A stretch of 64,000 nucleotides of DNA, taken from positions 1 to 64,000 of the forward strand of contig JADDMT010000026.1 of assembly GCA_021401465.1 (NCBI GenBank), written 5' to 3'. Below, one piece after another: positions 10,562 to 20,551 of this stretch (positions are counted from its first letter, which is position 1; each line of letters starts with the position of its first letter). This stretch comes from Teratosphaeria epicoccoides (taxonomy: Eukaryota > Ascomycota > Dothideomycetes > Mycosphaerellales > Teratosphaeriaceae). The notes beneath the pieces are model-generated. The model made no database searches, was not told the DNA's origin, and saw only the letters and a program-made list of their open reading frames with translations. The position numbers and the translations under genes were made by a program.

Positions 10562-11875
10562 ATGTCTGCCATTACGAAAAAGCCCCAGGCCAAGAGTAAT
10601 GCGACAATGACTAGACCATATGGCTGCCCGGAAGAGTACGCCGCCGTTGTCGTCGGGGCTGGACCAGCAGGTGTTACCGTCGTAGGCAACCTCCTAGAGC
10701 GCAAGGTAGAGCCTATCTTATGGGTCGATGATGGATTCAACGGTGGTCGTGTGAACAGGAAGTATCGGGAGGTTCCTTCCAACACCAAGGTGGCTCTGTT
10801 CATTGACTTCGCAACTGCCGTGGCACCGTTCAGGAAGATCGTCTCTGGCGTGCCGTCAAGATCACGGTGGGAGGAGCCGTCTGAATCAGATGGTGTCCCT
10901 GTAGGTAGCAAGGAAGACAAACTGCAGAATCTGAGAGCGTTGGATCAAGCGAACGGATGTCAATTGAGCCACGCAGCTGACATGGTGTTGATGCTCACCG
11001 AGGGACTAAAACGAACGCCGGGTGTCATCACGCAACAAGGCAGGGTGACGGAAGCAGTGCTGGATGACGTAGGAAAGTGGAACGTCAAGATCGACCCGTC
11101 GCACGCATCAGCACAGGACATCGCCAGCGCAAAAGCACAAAGAGTAGTGCTGTGCACAGGTTCCTCACCTTCGACCCAACCATTTCCATCAAGCGCAGCA
11201 GACGCTAAGCCGCTGGACTTGGACGAAGCTCTCTCGCCAACGAAGCTCTCTAAGCTGCTTTCGCCACTAGGTCCGACTACGGTCTCGGTAGTGGGAGCAT
11301 CGCATTCAGCAATCCTGGTCCTTCGCAACTTATACAATCTAGCGTCGTCCAGCAAACCCGACCTCAAAGTCCGCTGGTTTACGCGGCACGCTCTGCGTTA
11401 CGCCGAGTACATGGACGGGTGGATCTTGCGGGATAACACCGGCCTGAAGGGTGAGGTCGCTGCATGGGCCAAACGGCACCTGGAGCCCGAGGTCTTTCCC
11501 GACAGCCTTGTCAGCCAGTATATCGAGGCCATTTCCTACGACAAAGAGGTTGAGCAGCAGACGTTTGATGAAAGGTTGCCTGGCAGTGACTTCATCTGCC
11601 AGGCTATTGGCTACAACAGAGATCCCATACCGAACCTGAAGACCTCTGACGGCAAAGCAATCACACCGTACTACGACCACGAGAAAGGCAGCTTCACCTA
11701 CGTTAAGGAGTCTGATTGCGGTACGATCGGTAGTTTGGCGCCGTTGCCTCATGTCTATGGCGCAGGCATTGCTTGGCCCGAGCGGGTCAAAGATCCCCGT
11801 GGGAACGTTGAATATGCGGTGGGTTTCTTCAAGTTCATGAAATATATCAAGCGCGTGTCGCCAGAATGGAATTAG
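10562..11875 (+). CDS. FAD/NAD(P)-binding oxidoreductase
   Basis: A single exon gives 437 aa from the ATG at 10562; M16 at 10607 is an alternative start. A Rossmann FAD-binding motif, VVVGAGPAG, is at about residues 29-37. A second dinucleotide-binding-like stretch (TVSVVGASHSAIL) lies mid-protein. The C-terminal segment HVYGAGIAWPE resembles the last FAD-contacting strand of flavoprotein oxidoreductases and monooxygenases. This fits the pyridine nucleotide-disulphide oxidoreductase/K-oxygenase superfamily. I see no redox-active CxxC. No targeting signal is clear, so it is probably cytosolic. The reading frame extends upstream to 10205, but that part (rich in Ser, Pro, Arg) precedes the conserved fold. 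The substrate is unknown. Confidence 0.8.
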   Translation: MSAITKKPQAKSNATMTRPYGCPEEYAAVVVGAGPAGVTVVGNLLERKVEPILWVDDGFNGGRVNRKYREVPSNTKVALFIDFATAVAPFRKIVSGVPSRSRWEEPSESDGVPVGSKEDKLQNLRALDQANGCQLSHAADMVLMLTEGLKRTPGVITQQGRVTEAVLDDVGKWNVKIDPSHASAQDIASAKAQRVVLCTGSSPSTQPFPSSAADAKPLDLDEALSPTKLSKLLSPLGPTTVSVVGASHSAILVLRNLYNLASSSKPDLKVRWFTRHALRYAEYMDGWILRDNTGLKGEVAAWAKRHLEPEVFPDSLVSQYIEAISYDKEVEQQTFDERLPGSDFICQAIGYNRDPIPNLKTSDGKAITPYYDHEKGSFTYVKESDCGTIGSLAPLPHVYGAGIAWPERVKDPRGNVEYAVGFFKFMKYIKRVSPEWN

Positions 11876-12363
11876 AGGCGATAGTGGTACAAACAGCACA
11901 CAGATGTGGACATAGCGTGGCATGGCGCTCGGGGGGAGGGGGGGGGAGTTGTCCGTAGTCTGCATGTGATTATCTGATCCCTACACGCACAGCGATGTCG
12001 TCTCTCAAGGATTTACCGCCCACGTCACGGTGTCTGCATGGAACAACGCTCAGCGCTTACCTGCGGGTCTGGACCGATATTGAGCCGAGGAAACACTCAC
12101 GTGCAGGCGCACGGCTCAGCAGGCGTTCTTAGCGCGTGAATGACCGCGGGGAACCATGGGGCAGCTGGGCAGGAGCTACTCGAGCTGGCCAGACGAAGGT
12201 ACCTTGACCGGCAGAAGGGACCAGGGCGAAGAGGAGGTGCTGCGTGACTGCTGAGATTGACCGAGACATCATTGGACGCTGGAATCTTACCCGTGCAAAC
12301 ACCCGTCAACAATCAACCACCGTCACTGCGACAACCAGAAATCAGAGAGCCTTGCCGCAAAAG
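11876..12363. other. Intergenic stretch with G-rich run
   Basis: There is a G-rich tract (CGGGGGGAGGGGGGGGGAG) near 11930-11948, just after the oxidoreductase stop. The remainder is the presumed promoter of the NIPSNAP gene. An in-frame upstream ATG at 12244 exists. I see no other gene. Confidence 0.5.
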
Positions 12364-12624
12364 ATGATCACGCGACGCCTGGCAGCTCGTATGAGCGGCT
12401 GTTCGACATCTTCGACACCCACCATCCGCGCCTTCAGCAGCACCCACTGGCCACACGCGTCCAGAGCACCGGCGCTGTCGGACATCCAACCGGACCAAGC
12501 TGCCGCATTCGACGCCAAGCAGAAGGAATTCCGCGCCAACCTCTCCGAGTTGAATCGCAAGAAGAAAGAGCAAGAACGTCAGTCTCAGCAGTCCGAAGCC
12601 GCTAAGTCTTCATCGTCCTCCTCC

Positions 12625-12656
<32 letters not shown>

Positions 12657-13659
12657 TGCTTCCTCCTCCTCCTCCTCCTCCTCCTCCTCCTCCTCCCCAT
12701 CCTCTTCTATTACCGCTGAGTACCTCGAGAAGCATGGCATGGGCTCACTCTCACTTCCTGCAGGCGAAGCTCAGCGTCAGCGCGATGAAGCGCTCAACGG
12801 GAAGAAGAAGGGCATGCTGTCGTCCTTGATTCATGGCACTGAGGAAGGACGGGAGATGGATCGAGAGATTGAGAGAAGTTTCAGTCAAGTGCTGGCGAGA
12901 GGAAAGTATGTGCACAGCATTGTATTCCACGAGGTGAAGCCGGACAAGGTGGACGAGTACGTTGAACTGGTGGGCAAGTGGTACCCGAAGGTCGCAACCG
13001 ATGAGAAGAACAAGGTGCATTTGGTGGGCAGCTGGAGGACGGAAGTTGGCGACTGTGATACGTTTGGTGAGTCCAATGAGGCCTGACCCATCTGGTGGGA
13101 TGCTGACTTCCTACCAGTACACATCTGGGAGTACCAGCGCTATGCCGGCTACCACGCCTCACTCCATTCGATCCAGCACCACCCCGAGTTCGCCGAGTTC
13201 GACCACAAGCTCAAGCAGCTCGTTCACAACAAGAAGACTTCGCTCATGCAAGAGTTCCGCTTCTGGCCCACGAGCCCTCCGCGCAAGCTCGGTGGAGTCT
13301 TCGAGCTGCGATCATATACCCTGCACCCTGGTAATCTGCTTGAGTGGGAGACGCATTGGCAGAAGGGTCTGGCGGCGAGAAGGGAGGTAATGGAGGGTAA
13401 GGCACACCATGGTTTCAACTCCGACTGGCCTTCGTGCTGACCATATTGGACAGGTGTCGGCGCCTGGTTTGTGCAGATCGGCGACTTGAATGTCGTCCAT
13501 CACCTCTGGCAGTTTGCCGACCTCGAGGAGCGCCGTGCGAGGCGTGAGCAGAGTTGGGGCATCCCAGGATGGGGCGAGACGGTGCACAAGACCGTCCCAC
13601 TCATTCAGAAAATGAAGAGCAAAATCATGATTCCGATGCCGTGGAGCCCAATTGGTTAG
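12364..13659 (+). CDS. NIPSNAP-family mitochondrial protein
   Basis: Exons 12364-13066, 13118-13396 and 13454-13659 give 395 aa. NIPSNAP proteins are ferredoxin-like (dimeric alpha/beta barrel) mitochondrial proteins linked to mitophagy and membrane traffic; the biochemical activity is unclear. The start MITRRLAARM with nearby AFSST looks like a mitochondrial presequence. A run of about 40 residues that is nearly all Ser follows (12,607-12,708). Two NIPSNAP repeats follow: first VHSIVFHEVKPDKVDEY ... HIWEYQRYAGYH, then FELRSYTLHPGNLLEWE ... VGAWFVQIGDLNVVHHLW, with the typical MPWSP-like end. Both introns join in frame (G|GTGAGT...CAG and G|GTAAGG...CAG). An upstream in-frame ATG at 12244 would hide the presequence, so I prefer 12364. 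Confidence 0.93.
12607..12708 (+). repeat. Serine-coding microsatellite inside the NIPSNAP gene
   Basis: A (TCN)n run, mainly TCC and TCT, is interrupted only by single Ala and Pro codons. It encodes a poly-Ser linker between the presequence and the first NIPSNAP repeat. Such tracts change length by slippage. Confidence 0.9.
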
Positions 13660-14233
13660 ACACTTGGAGAAAAAGACGTCGGTGGAGTAGGCGCGTGGCG
13701 TTCAGAAGCAGGCGTTGCTCTGGACCAGCCTGGATCGCGGACGGGTTATCGGATACTTGTTATCGGATCCTTGAGGTTCTTGTGACCTCAGAGGGATATG
13801 GGAAGGGACGCGGGAACTGTTCGCCGCGGTCATGCATGCAGTACAACAGCGTCGAGCAGGCCCTCAAATGCGCCTCCGACCTTGGGTACAATAGCGACTG
13901 TAACAGACACCCCGAAACTGCTGTGGAAGTTCCATTCTCATTTCTGCGCTCTTTCTAGTCAATCTCGACAGGCGTTTATATTCAGATACCACATGCGCCA
14001 CGTGTCTTGCGCGACGCTACGTCATTTGGCATTGAGCGCGTCTTTTTGATGAACCTGGAACTCGGGCAATTTACCGCAATATCTTGCTGGCAGGAACTAA
14101 TAACCTGTCTTTCCATAGATGGCCCGCTCAATCCGCTACTAGGAGAAGCACGACTTGATCGAATCGAGAACACCGACAGATCATTCTATTAATCGACACA
14201 GAGTGCGCAGAGACGCGCCGATCCACCTCCAAC
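13660..14233. other. Intergenic stretch
   Basis: This is the 3' flank of the NIPSNAP gene and presumed promoter of the phosphotransferase. I see no motif-bearing reading frame. Confidence 0.5.
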
Positions 14234-15545
14234 ATGGGGTACATTCGTGCGCAACAATTGGAACGCCTGAAGGAGTACAAGTACTCTGGTGTGGACCACA
14301 GCCTGATTTCTCGCTATGTTCTCAAACCATACTGGTGGTCTCAGGTCATCAAGCTCTTCCCACTCTCCATGGCCCCCAACGCCATCACTCTCACGGGATT
14401 CGGCTTTGTGATCATCAACATCTTCACCCTCCTGTACTACTGTCCGGGCCTAGACGTCGATTGTCCGCCGTGGGTCTACGCGAGCTGGGCGGTGGGATTG
14501 TTCTTGTATCAGACGTTCGACGCCATCGATGGCACGCAGGCGCGGCGGACGAGGCAGTCGGGACCTCTTGGCGAACTCTTCGACCATGGTGTTGATGCCT
14601 TGAATACGAGTCTCGAGGTGCTGCTCTTTGCGGCGACAATGAGGTTCGGACAGGGCTGGAAGACCGTGTTGGTGCTCTTTGCCAGCCTGTTGACGTTTTA
14701 TGTGCAGACGTGGGATGAGTATCATACCAAGACTTTGACACTTGGCTTCGTCTCGGGCCCTGTGGAGGGCATCCTGACGCTTGTGGTTGTCTATGCAATC
14801 ACAGCGGTCAAGGGCGGCGGCTGGTATTGGCAGCAGCCTATGTTGCACACGCTGGGGTTGCCACGGGCTGCGTCCCTGCCTCACGTGGCATATGAGATGG
14901 ATTTTGGAGAGTTCTATATGCTTTATGGAGGTGTAGTGCTTCTGCTGAACACAACGGAAAGGTATGTGCTACGAATTCTTCCATCTTGCGCGGATTGTTA
15001 CACAACAGCAAGCTGACCTCACGCCCAGCGCCCTCAACGTGATGAAAGCCCGCCGCGCTCGCAGGGAACCCGCCTACGAAGCCCTGCTCGGCCTCCTTCC
15101 GTTCGGCGGCACCTGGGTTTTGATCGCATCTTACCTGGCTCTGCAACCAACTATCCTGACTCACCACCTGGTCCCGTTCGTGTTCTACATCGGCCTCGTG
15201 AACGCGTATTCAGTGGGCCTGATGATCACCGCTCATCTCACCAAGTCGGAGTTTCCATACCACAACATCATTGCCCTTCCGCTCATCTACGGTATTGTCG
15301 ACTCTTTTGGACCAGTACTCCAACAGCATCTGGGCTTCGGCTGGCCGAGTGCTCTTGGCGACGGGGTCTACCAAGTCGCGTTTGCCTTCACTTTGTTGGG
15401 TCTGGCCGTTGGCGTGCATGGCAGCTTCGTGGTTGATGTCATCGTCACGATCTGCGATTATCTGGACATCTGGTGCTTGACCATCAAGAACCCTTACACT
15501 GCTGAAACGGAGGAGAATGCTGACAAGAAAGTCAAGACCAAGTGA
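14234..15545 (+). CDS. cpt1: Choline/ethanolamine phosphotransferase (CDP-alcohol)
   Basis: Exons 14234-14961 and 15029-15545 give 414 aa. The enzyme transfers phosphocholine or phosphoethanolamine from the CDP-alcohol to diacylglycerol, the last Kennedy-pathway step, in the ER/Golgi membrane. The CDP-alcohol phosphotransferase signature DG-x2-AR-x8-G-x3-D-x3-D is complete (D99, G100, A103, R104, G113, D117, D121). About eight hydrophobic segments follow. The length matches the eukaryotic CPT1/EPT1 family. The intron (GTATGT...CCCAG) restores Ser (AG|C) in TTE-S-ALNVMKARR. Whether choline or ethanolamine is preferred cannot be told from the sequence, so the symbol could equally be ept1. Confidence 0.95.
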
Positions 15546-16400
15546 ACAAGGACCATCCCTGCGCTTGATGCCTATGAGGCTCGATGTCTGGACATGCCGA
15601 CCCGATCCGATCTTGGCTGCTAGCCTCCAAGAGGATAGACATGGCATCATTCGGACCAGCCTTCGGATCGAGTCCACAATCTTCGATGGCACCACTCAAT
15701 CTTCTGTAGTGCACGACGCGACGCGGGCGGCGTTAGATTCTGGTTTGCAAGCCAATGCGACGAGGGCAGCGACCGGGACGCACCAGATGCTGGCGAATGC
15801 TTAACAATGAAACGACCTCGAGCAGGCCAGGGCAACTTTGATCCCTTCCTCTTCAATAGACATGTATGCATCACTATTCCCGCACTCGTCTTCTGTCTTG
15901 AAAACTCCTCCAACGTCAATTTCACGTGAAAGGACTACAAGCGTCGTAACAAGCTAGTCCCGTCGGCGGATTCCGCAGGCATGACGACCACAGTCCCGTG
16001 CACTGCGGGGCATCTAGGCACACAAGGATGCCCAACCGCCACTGAACAACAATGACGGCCATGCTTGAAGCAAGGAACGTACAACAATGGTCCGCTGAGC
16101 CAACGGCTTCTTTCGACATCATTTAGAGTTGCGGATGGCCCGGCGGCAAGACATTTTGGCCTGGGTTGCGATGGCAAGTCACGCATTTCGGATTGATCAG
16201 CCGGCGTAGAGGTGGTGCTCGGTCCGAAGTTATCGCAGGCATTGTATACATAGGCAGTCGAGACTGAAGCTGACTTGGATTGCTTTTCGATACAGAGCGA
16301 CACACTTTTGCTCATACTACTATCTGTCAAGGACTTCGTCTGCTCCCCAACACGGGCCAGGACGACCGGACTGCATATCAAACCCGGTGTTCCTCACAGT
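15546..16400. other. Intergenic stretch
   Basis: No supported gene. The reading frame of the downstream dioxygenase is open up to 16275, but that segment lacks family similarity. A CACAG just before its ATG could be the 3' end of a leader intron. Confidence 0.5.
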
Positions 16401-17411
16401 ATGGCCAACAACGTCGTCAATGGGACCAATGGCCACGTGGACGGGGACACTTCCAAGGTGTCTAGGTTCGACCCACACTTCACCGACAACGTTGTCCGAG
16501 CCACTGGACCCAAAGCGAACCCACGGTTGAGGAAGGTGTGGGCAAGTCTCGTCCGTCACTTGCATGACTTTTGCCGAGAGAACGAGATTACTGTGGACGA
16601 GTATATGCAAGCCATTGACATGGTAAGGATGGATTGCATGACACGAGGGGATAGCTTGCTGATAGCCACACAGATCAATTGGGCTGGCAAAATGTCAACC
16701 GATCAGCGCAACGAAGGCCAGCTGATGACTGACATCCTGGGCCTGGAGTCATTGGTAGACGAGATCACCTACAAGCTGGCAGACGAAGCTCAAGATGCAC
16801 CTACGGCTACTGCCATTCTCGGACCATTCTGGAGGAAAGACGCTCCAATACGCAAGAATGGCGAATCGATCATCCTCAACAAGATTCCGGATGGCGACCA
16901 CACCTTCATGCATGGCAAAGTGCTGGATTTCACCACGGGGAAGCCAATTCAGGGTGCGGAGATCGATGTGTGGCACACAGCACCTAATGGTCTGTACGAG
17001 CAGCAAGACCCTGACCAGCCGGACTTCAACTTGCGCGGCCGTTTCTACACCGAGGCCGACGGCAGCTACAGCTTCTACTGTCTTCGTCCAACCTCATACC
17101 CTATACCCATGGACGGTCCGGCGGGGAAAATGCTGCAACTGCTTGACAGGCATCCGATGAGACCAGCACACATTCACTTCATCATCTCGGCTCCCGGATA
17201 CAAGCCGGTCGTCACGCAGATTTTTGACCGTCGCGACAAACATATCACAGATGACTCGGTTTTTGCTGTTAAGGACAGCTTGATCGTTGACTTCTCGCCG
17301 AAAGAGGGAGATCCGAAGGCGCAATTTGATCTGGGTTATGACTTCAAACTTGCGAGCTATGAGACTGCGCAGAAGCATGGGGTCAAGGGCGCTACTGAAG
17401 TGGCGCCGTAA
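16401..17411 (+). CDS. Intradiol ring-cleavage dioxygenase (catechol/hydroxyquinol 1,2-type)
   Basis: Exons 16401-16622 and 16674-17411 give 319 aa. The non-heme Fe(III) enzyme opens catechol-type rings between the two hydroxyls, feeding aromatic breakdown through the 3-oxoadipate route. The four iron ligands are visible: Y182 (PNGLYEQ), Y216 (RPTSYPIP), H240 and H242 (RPAHIHF). An N-terminal helical dimerisation domain precedes them. The 51-base intron is a multiple of three and contains no stop, so it is easily missed. Removing it joins EYMQAIDM to INWAGKMSTDQRNEG, the continuous family pattern. Fungal intradiol enzymes of this length without a signal peptide are intracellular. Hydroxyquinol versus catechol preference is not resolved. 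Confidence 0.93.
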   Translation: MANNVVNGTNGHVDGDTSKVSRFDPHFTDNVVRATGPKANPRLRKVWASLVRHLHDFCRENEITVDEYMQAIDMVRMDCMTRGDSLLIATQINWAGKMSTDQRNEGQLMTDILGLESLVDEITYKLADEAQDAPTATAILGPFWRKDAPIRKNGESIILNKIPDGDHTFMHGKVLDFTTGKPIQGAEIDVWHTAPNGLYEQQDPDQPDFNLRGRFYTEADGSYSFYCLRPTSYPIPMDGPAGKMLQLLDRHPMRPAHIHFIISAPGYKPVVTQIFDRRDKHITDDSVFAVKDSLIVDFSPKEGDPKAQFDLGYDFKLASYETAQKHGVKGATEVAP

Positions 17412-17978
17412 TAGTCAATCACTGTGTCAAGAAGTTCAATCTGCTATCGTCCTGCATTGATTCCAGCTCAGTGAGACTCTCTTGGACTTACTGATCGTCG
17501 AGCAGATGAATGATGTGTCAAAGTCAGGTGAGCCGTGTACCAGCCAGGCATGGCGCGTGTGTTGATGCACAGTTCGAATTTTGTCGTCAACGGGTACGAC
17601 AACAGGTGACTGGACCTTACTGCGTCAGCGAGGCAACTTTCTTGTCAAGACCAGGTAAACCGACTGTTGAGAGCAGTGCTGAGATGCTCCCTTACTGTCT
17701 GTCTTGTGACTTTCAGCGCGCTGGTATCAAAGCCCGCCCACCAGATTCTATTCTGCTTTGGCGCCTCAGGCGCACGTTGGCTCTGAAAAAGCAGCAAACG
17801 TTTGTCGCTATGAGCAAGACGGCTGCTGGATCTTTCGTGAGTTCCCTGATGGTTTCATACTATGCTAGATTGTCTTAGAGCAAGCGCATTTAATGTGATT
17901 TGTGCTCGCACATTGTATTAGCCGAACTCTCACGGCTGTAGGTAAATCTCTACATCTACAGGTACTTCGATTCACAAG
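17412..17978. other. Intergenic stretch
   Basis: Open stretches occur here without recognisable motifs. A P450-like segment becomes readable only from about 17980. Confidence 0.45.
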
Positions 17979-18831
17979 ATGAGCAACGACAATCAGGCAC
18001 CCAGCAATCCGACGGCATGTCGACTCGTTTTCAGCGACCTGCAAAACTGTCTCAGCATAATAAGGAGACGCCAGGTTCATGGTCTCCGGCTGATCGAAAA
18101 GCTCAATCCTCACAAAGCTCGCGGCATACCGAACGAGCGTCTGACGGTAGCCTTTGGGCTCGCGAAACTCATTTACAGCGCAAGACCGCAGAGCGTCGGA
18201 CTTCTTCCGTAGGGGCTCAAATGGTCAGAGTGGCGTAGAGGGCAAGCTATGCCTTGGCGGCGATGACCAGTGGGAGATTCTGGCTCCGGAGCTGACCGCA
18301 GTGGCCAGACACGAGCTTGGCAAGGTTGCATCGCCGTCTGTTTTTCAGCTTTTCCAGATGGTGGCCATGAAGATGGCACTCCGGGTTCTGTGCGACATCA
18401 AGACAAGCGACACGAGCCGCGATGCTGACATCCGCACGCTTGCCAAGGAGATCAATGCCCAGTGGTTGCGATCCAAGGGACCCTGTGACCCGTCCGACCC
18501 GCCTGAGTGGCAATTCAAGAACCAAAACAGCCTCATCGCAGCGCTCTCGACCCTGTTTCCAGCTTTCAAGCCTGAAGATCCAGCCACGAACCCGCCCAGT
18601 GCTCTTCTGCCGGGTTACGAGACGCTTTGGCGCGTCAGCTTACGCTGCTGCCTCGAGTTGACATCTCGTGGTCATCGCTTCGAGGAAGCTTGGCACATGG
18701 TCCTCGACGCATTCGTCAGGAAACCGCAGATGGACGTCTATCTGAGTCGTACACCGCAGGAGGACGAAGGATCGCCCGAACACATTGCAAGAGAGGCTCT
18801 GCGTCTTTCTCCGCCGACTCGCCGCATCTAG
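17979..18831 (+). pseudogene. Cytochrome P450 fragment, frameshifted and truncated
   Basis: From about 18120 one frame reads like the middle of a fungal P450 (FGLAKLIYSARPQS). It stops at 18210, and the frame beginning at 18154 continues (WEILAPELTAVARHELG ... PPEWQFKNQNSLIAALSTLFP) through LLPGYETLWRVSLRC. It reaches the K-helix ExxR as REALRLSPPTRRI, then stops at 18829-18831. The meander and heme-binding Cys loop that should follow are absent. There is therefore at least one frameshift plus loss of the whole heme-binding end. It stops exactly where a Vps62-like fragment begins on the other strand, indicating a rearrangement breakpoint. It cannot bind heme and is a relic. Confidence 0.75.
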
Positions 18832-19154
18832 GATCCGTCGTGACGTCCTCGATTGAGGTGAGGGAAACACTATCATTGCCTTGGTTGTTCATCTCGTCGA
18901 CATTGTCCAAGGTCGTTGGGGTTGGTACTCCAGAAACAACCGTGAAGTTGACCTCCGGCCGGAAGTTGTTGAGCTGAGCACCTATATCTGATGGGAAGAA
19001 TGGATCTTCTGAGTAGAGGTAGAGAATTGGAGCGTATGTGGTGACATAGTCCGGTACACCCGAGGGCGCCTGCCTCTTCTCGCTAAGCAGTCAGTACCTG
19101 CGTGTAGGAACCCAACGAGCTTGAGACCAATGCGAGCAGCGCTGAAGTATACAT
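18832..19154 (-). pseudogene. Vps62-like secreted protein, N-terminal fragment
   Basis: An ATG at 19154-19152 starts a signal-peptide-like segment (MYTSALLALVSSSLGSYTQ). After a frameshift near 19078 it continues into EKRQAPSGVPDYVTTYAP, with a KR pair typical of Kex2 processing. Then come YLYSEDPFFPSDIGAQL and LTSIEDVTTDPR, which match the start of the Vps62/DUF946 family (fungal secreted or vacuolar proteins). Similarity ends at DPR, at the P450 breakpoint. Most of the protein is missing, so this is a relic. The family call rests on recollection of the VPDYVTTYAP...LYSEDP pattern. Confidence 0.65.
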
Positions 19155-20551
19155 TTTGCTAAGCTGCGTTCCTTCGAGGACAGAGTAGTACGCGGCGTCG
19201 CCGCTGCTAAAGAGCGACGACTTCAAGAACACATCCAAGACCCGTCTTGCCTGCCAAAGAGCGACATATGTACCTATTCTTCAACCCTGCGCATCATCCG
19301 CAAGACCCATCGGCGCATGTTGCACTCTCAAGGTCATATTGCCCAACTCTACCACGATCTACGCGGGCGACCTGGCCATATGTACCTCAAGGTGCTGGTC
19401 ATCTCGCGACCTGCATGACATGGCCAGCCAACGGGAGGTCGGGACCTCATTTCGCAGCAGAGAAGGGTGTCATCGAGCCGAATGCCAAGCTCCGATACAA
19501 GCACGCCTTGGCGCAAGTCGCTGTGATTGGAGGTGTCGCGCATGATGTGTGCGCTAAAAATTGGTACCTGGAGAAGGATGATCCAGCCGGTTGACGCAAG
19601 TTGAATTGACCTGTCTGTCAGCTCTGGAGTTCATGAAATTCATGGACCGGCATTCGATGCATTTCGCCGATCGACCTGAGCCATCAGTCGCGTCACCGGT
19701 CGGCCAATAACATCAACAAGCAGTCAACTGTATCAAAATGAGGTCAACTGTATCAGCAAGCTGTCGGTCCTGGTATCACGCAAGAACGCTCAGCTTACAC
19801 ATGCAACTCATGGAAGCCCTCGAACTTCGAAAGCACAGCGTTGCGCTCATTGTCCCCTGATCCTGATCGGAAGACTATCGACAGGACAACGCTGCGCTTC
19901 GAAAGATTGAAACAAAGCCTATTTCGATCTCCACGCCTCATTGCTTGTCCACTCTCGCTCCATCACACGCCCTCTTATGAAACGCTGCATCGAAGGCTCG
20001 TAACCTGGTGGCATCATCTCCGTTCTGCACTTCCAGGAACATCTTAGAGAACTCATGCAGTGGCCTGGACTCCATTGTATCTGTGTTGAAGCCACTGCTT
20101 CAAGATATCACAGCGGCTGAGCAAGTCCTAGAATTCCGGTCGTCTCAAGGCCATCAATGATAAGTGTTACTCAAGCCTTGAGCGCCTGGCGGATCCCCTT
20201 GGCGGAAGTACTCACACGTGTCCAGCAATGATTTTGCATCTCGAGTGATCGATCCCCATTACAGCACCAACACTCGAAAATGTTGAGCTGACGGTGCTTT
20301 GTAATCAGATTTTCGTGGTGGGTATATCAGAAAGCCTGGAAGTCCCTGGCCCTTCCAGTCTCTGCAGTGCCCGTCGCTTAGACGATCGGTCTTTCGGATC
20401 TTGTGCTCAAATCCTCCATCATTGAAGCGTTCGAAATCTGTCTTTGATACGTGCGCTGCAGCGCTGGATCACAGGGCCAGACCAGCCGAACGATTGGCGC
20501 AACTCCCGACCAGCTGAACCTGCTCGTGTGGCGAGAGACGTGGTCCGGAGG
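19155..20551. other. Intergenic stretch
   Basis: An open stretch at 19247-19594 (115 codons, plus) has no recognised motif. A short direct repeat (GTCAACTGTATCA) occurs near 19724 and 19743. Nothing else is supported. Confidence 0.4.

Noticed and set aside
19247..19594. Plus-strand 115-codon frame as a possible P450 C-terminus
   Set aside because: No heme-binding FxxGxxxCxG motif and a different position and frame from the P450 fragment; too weak to call.
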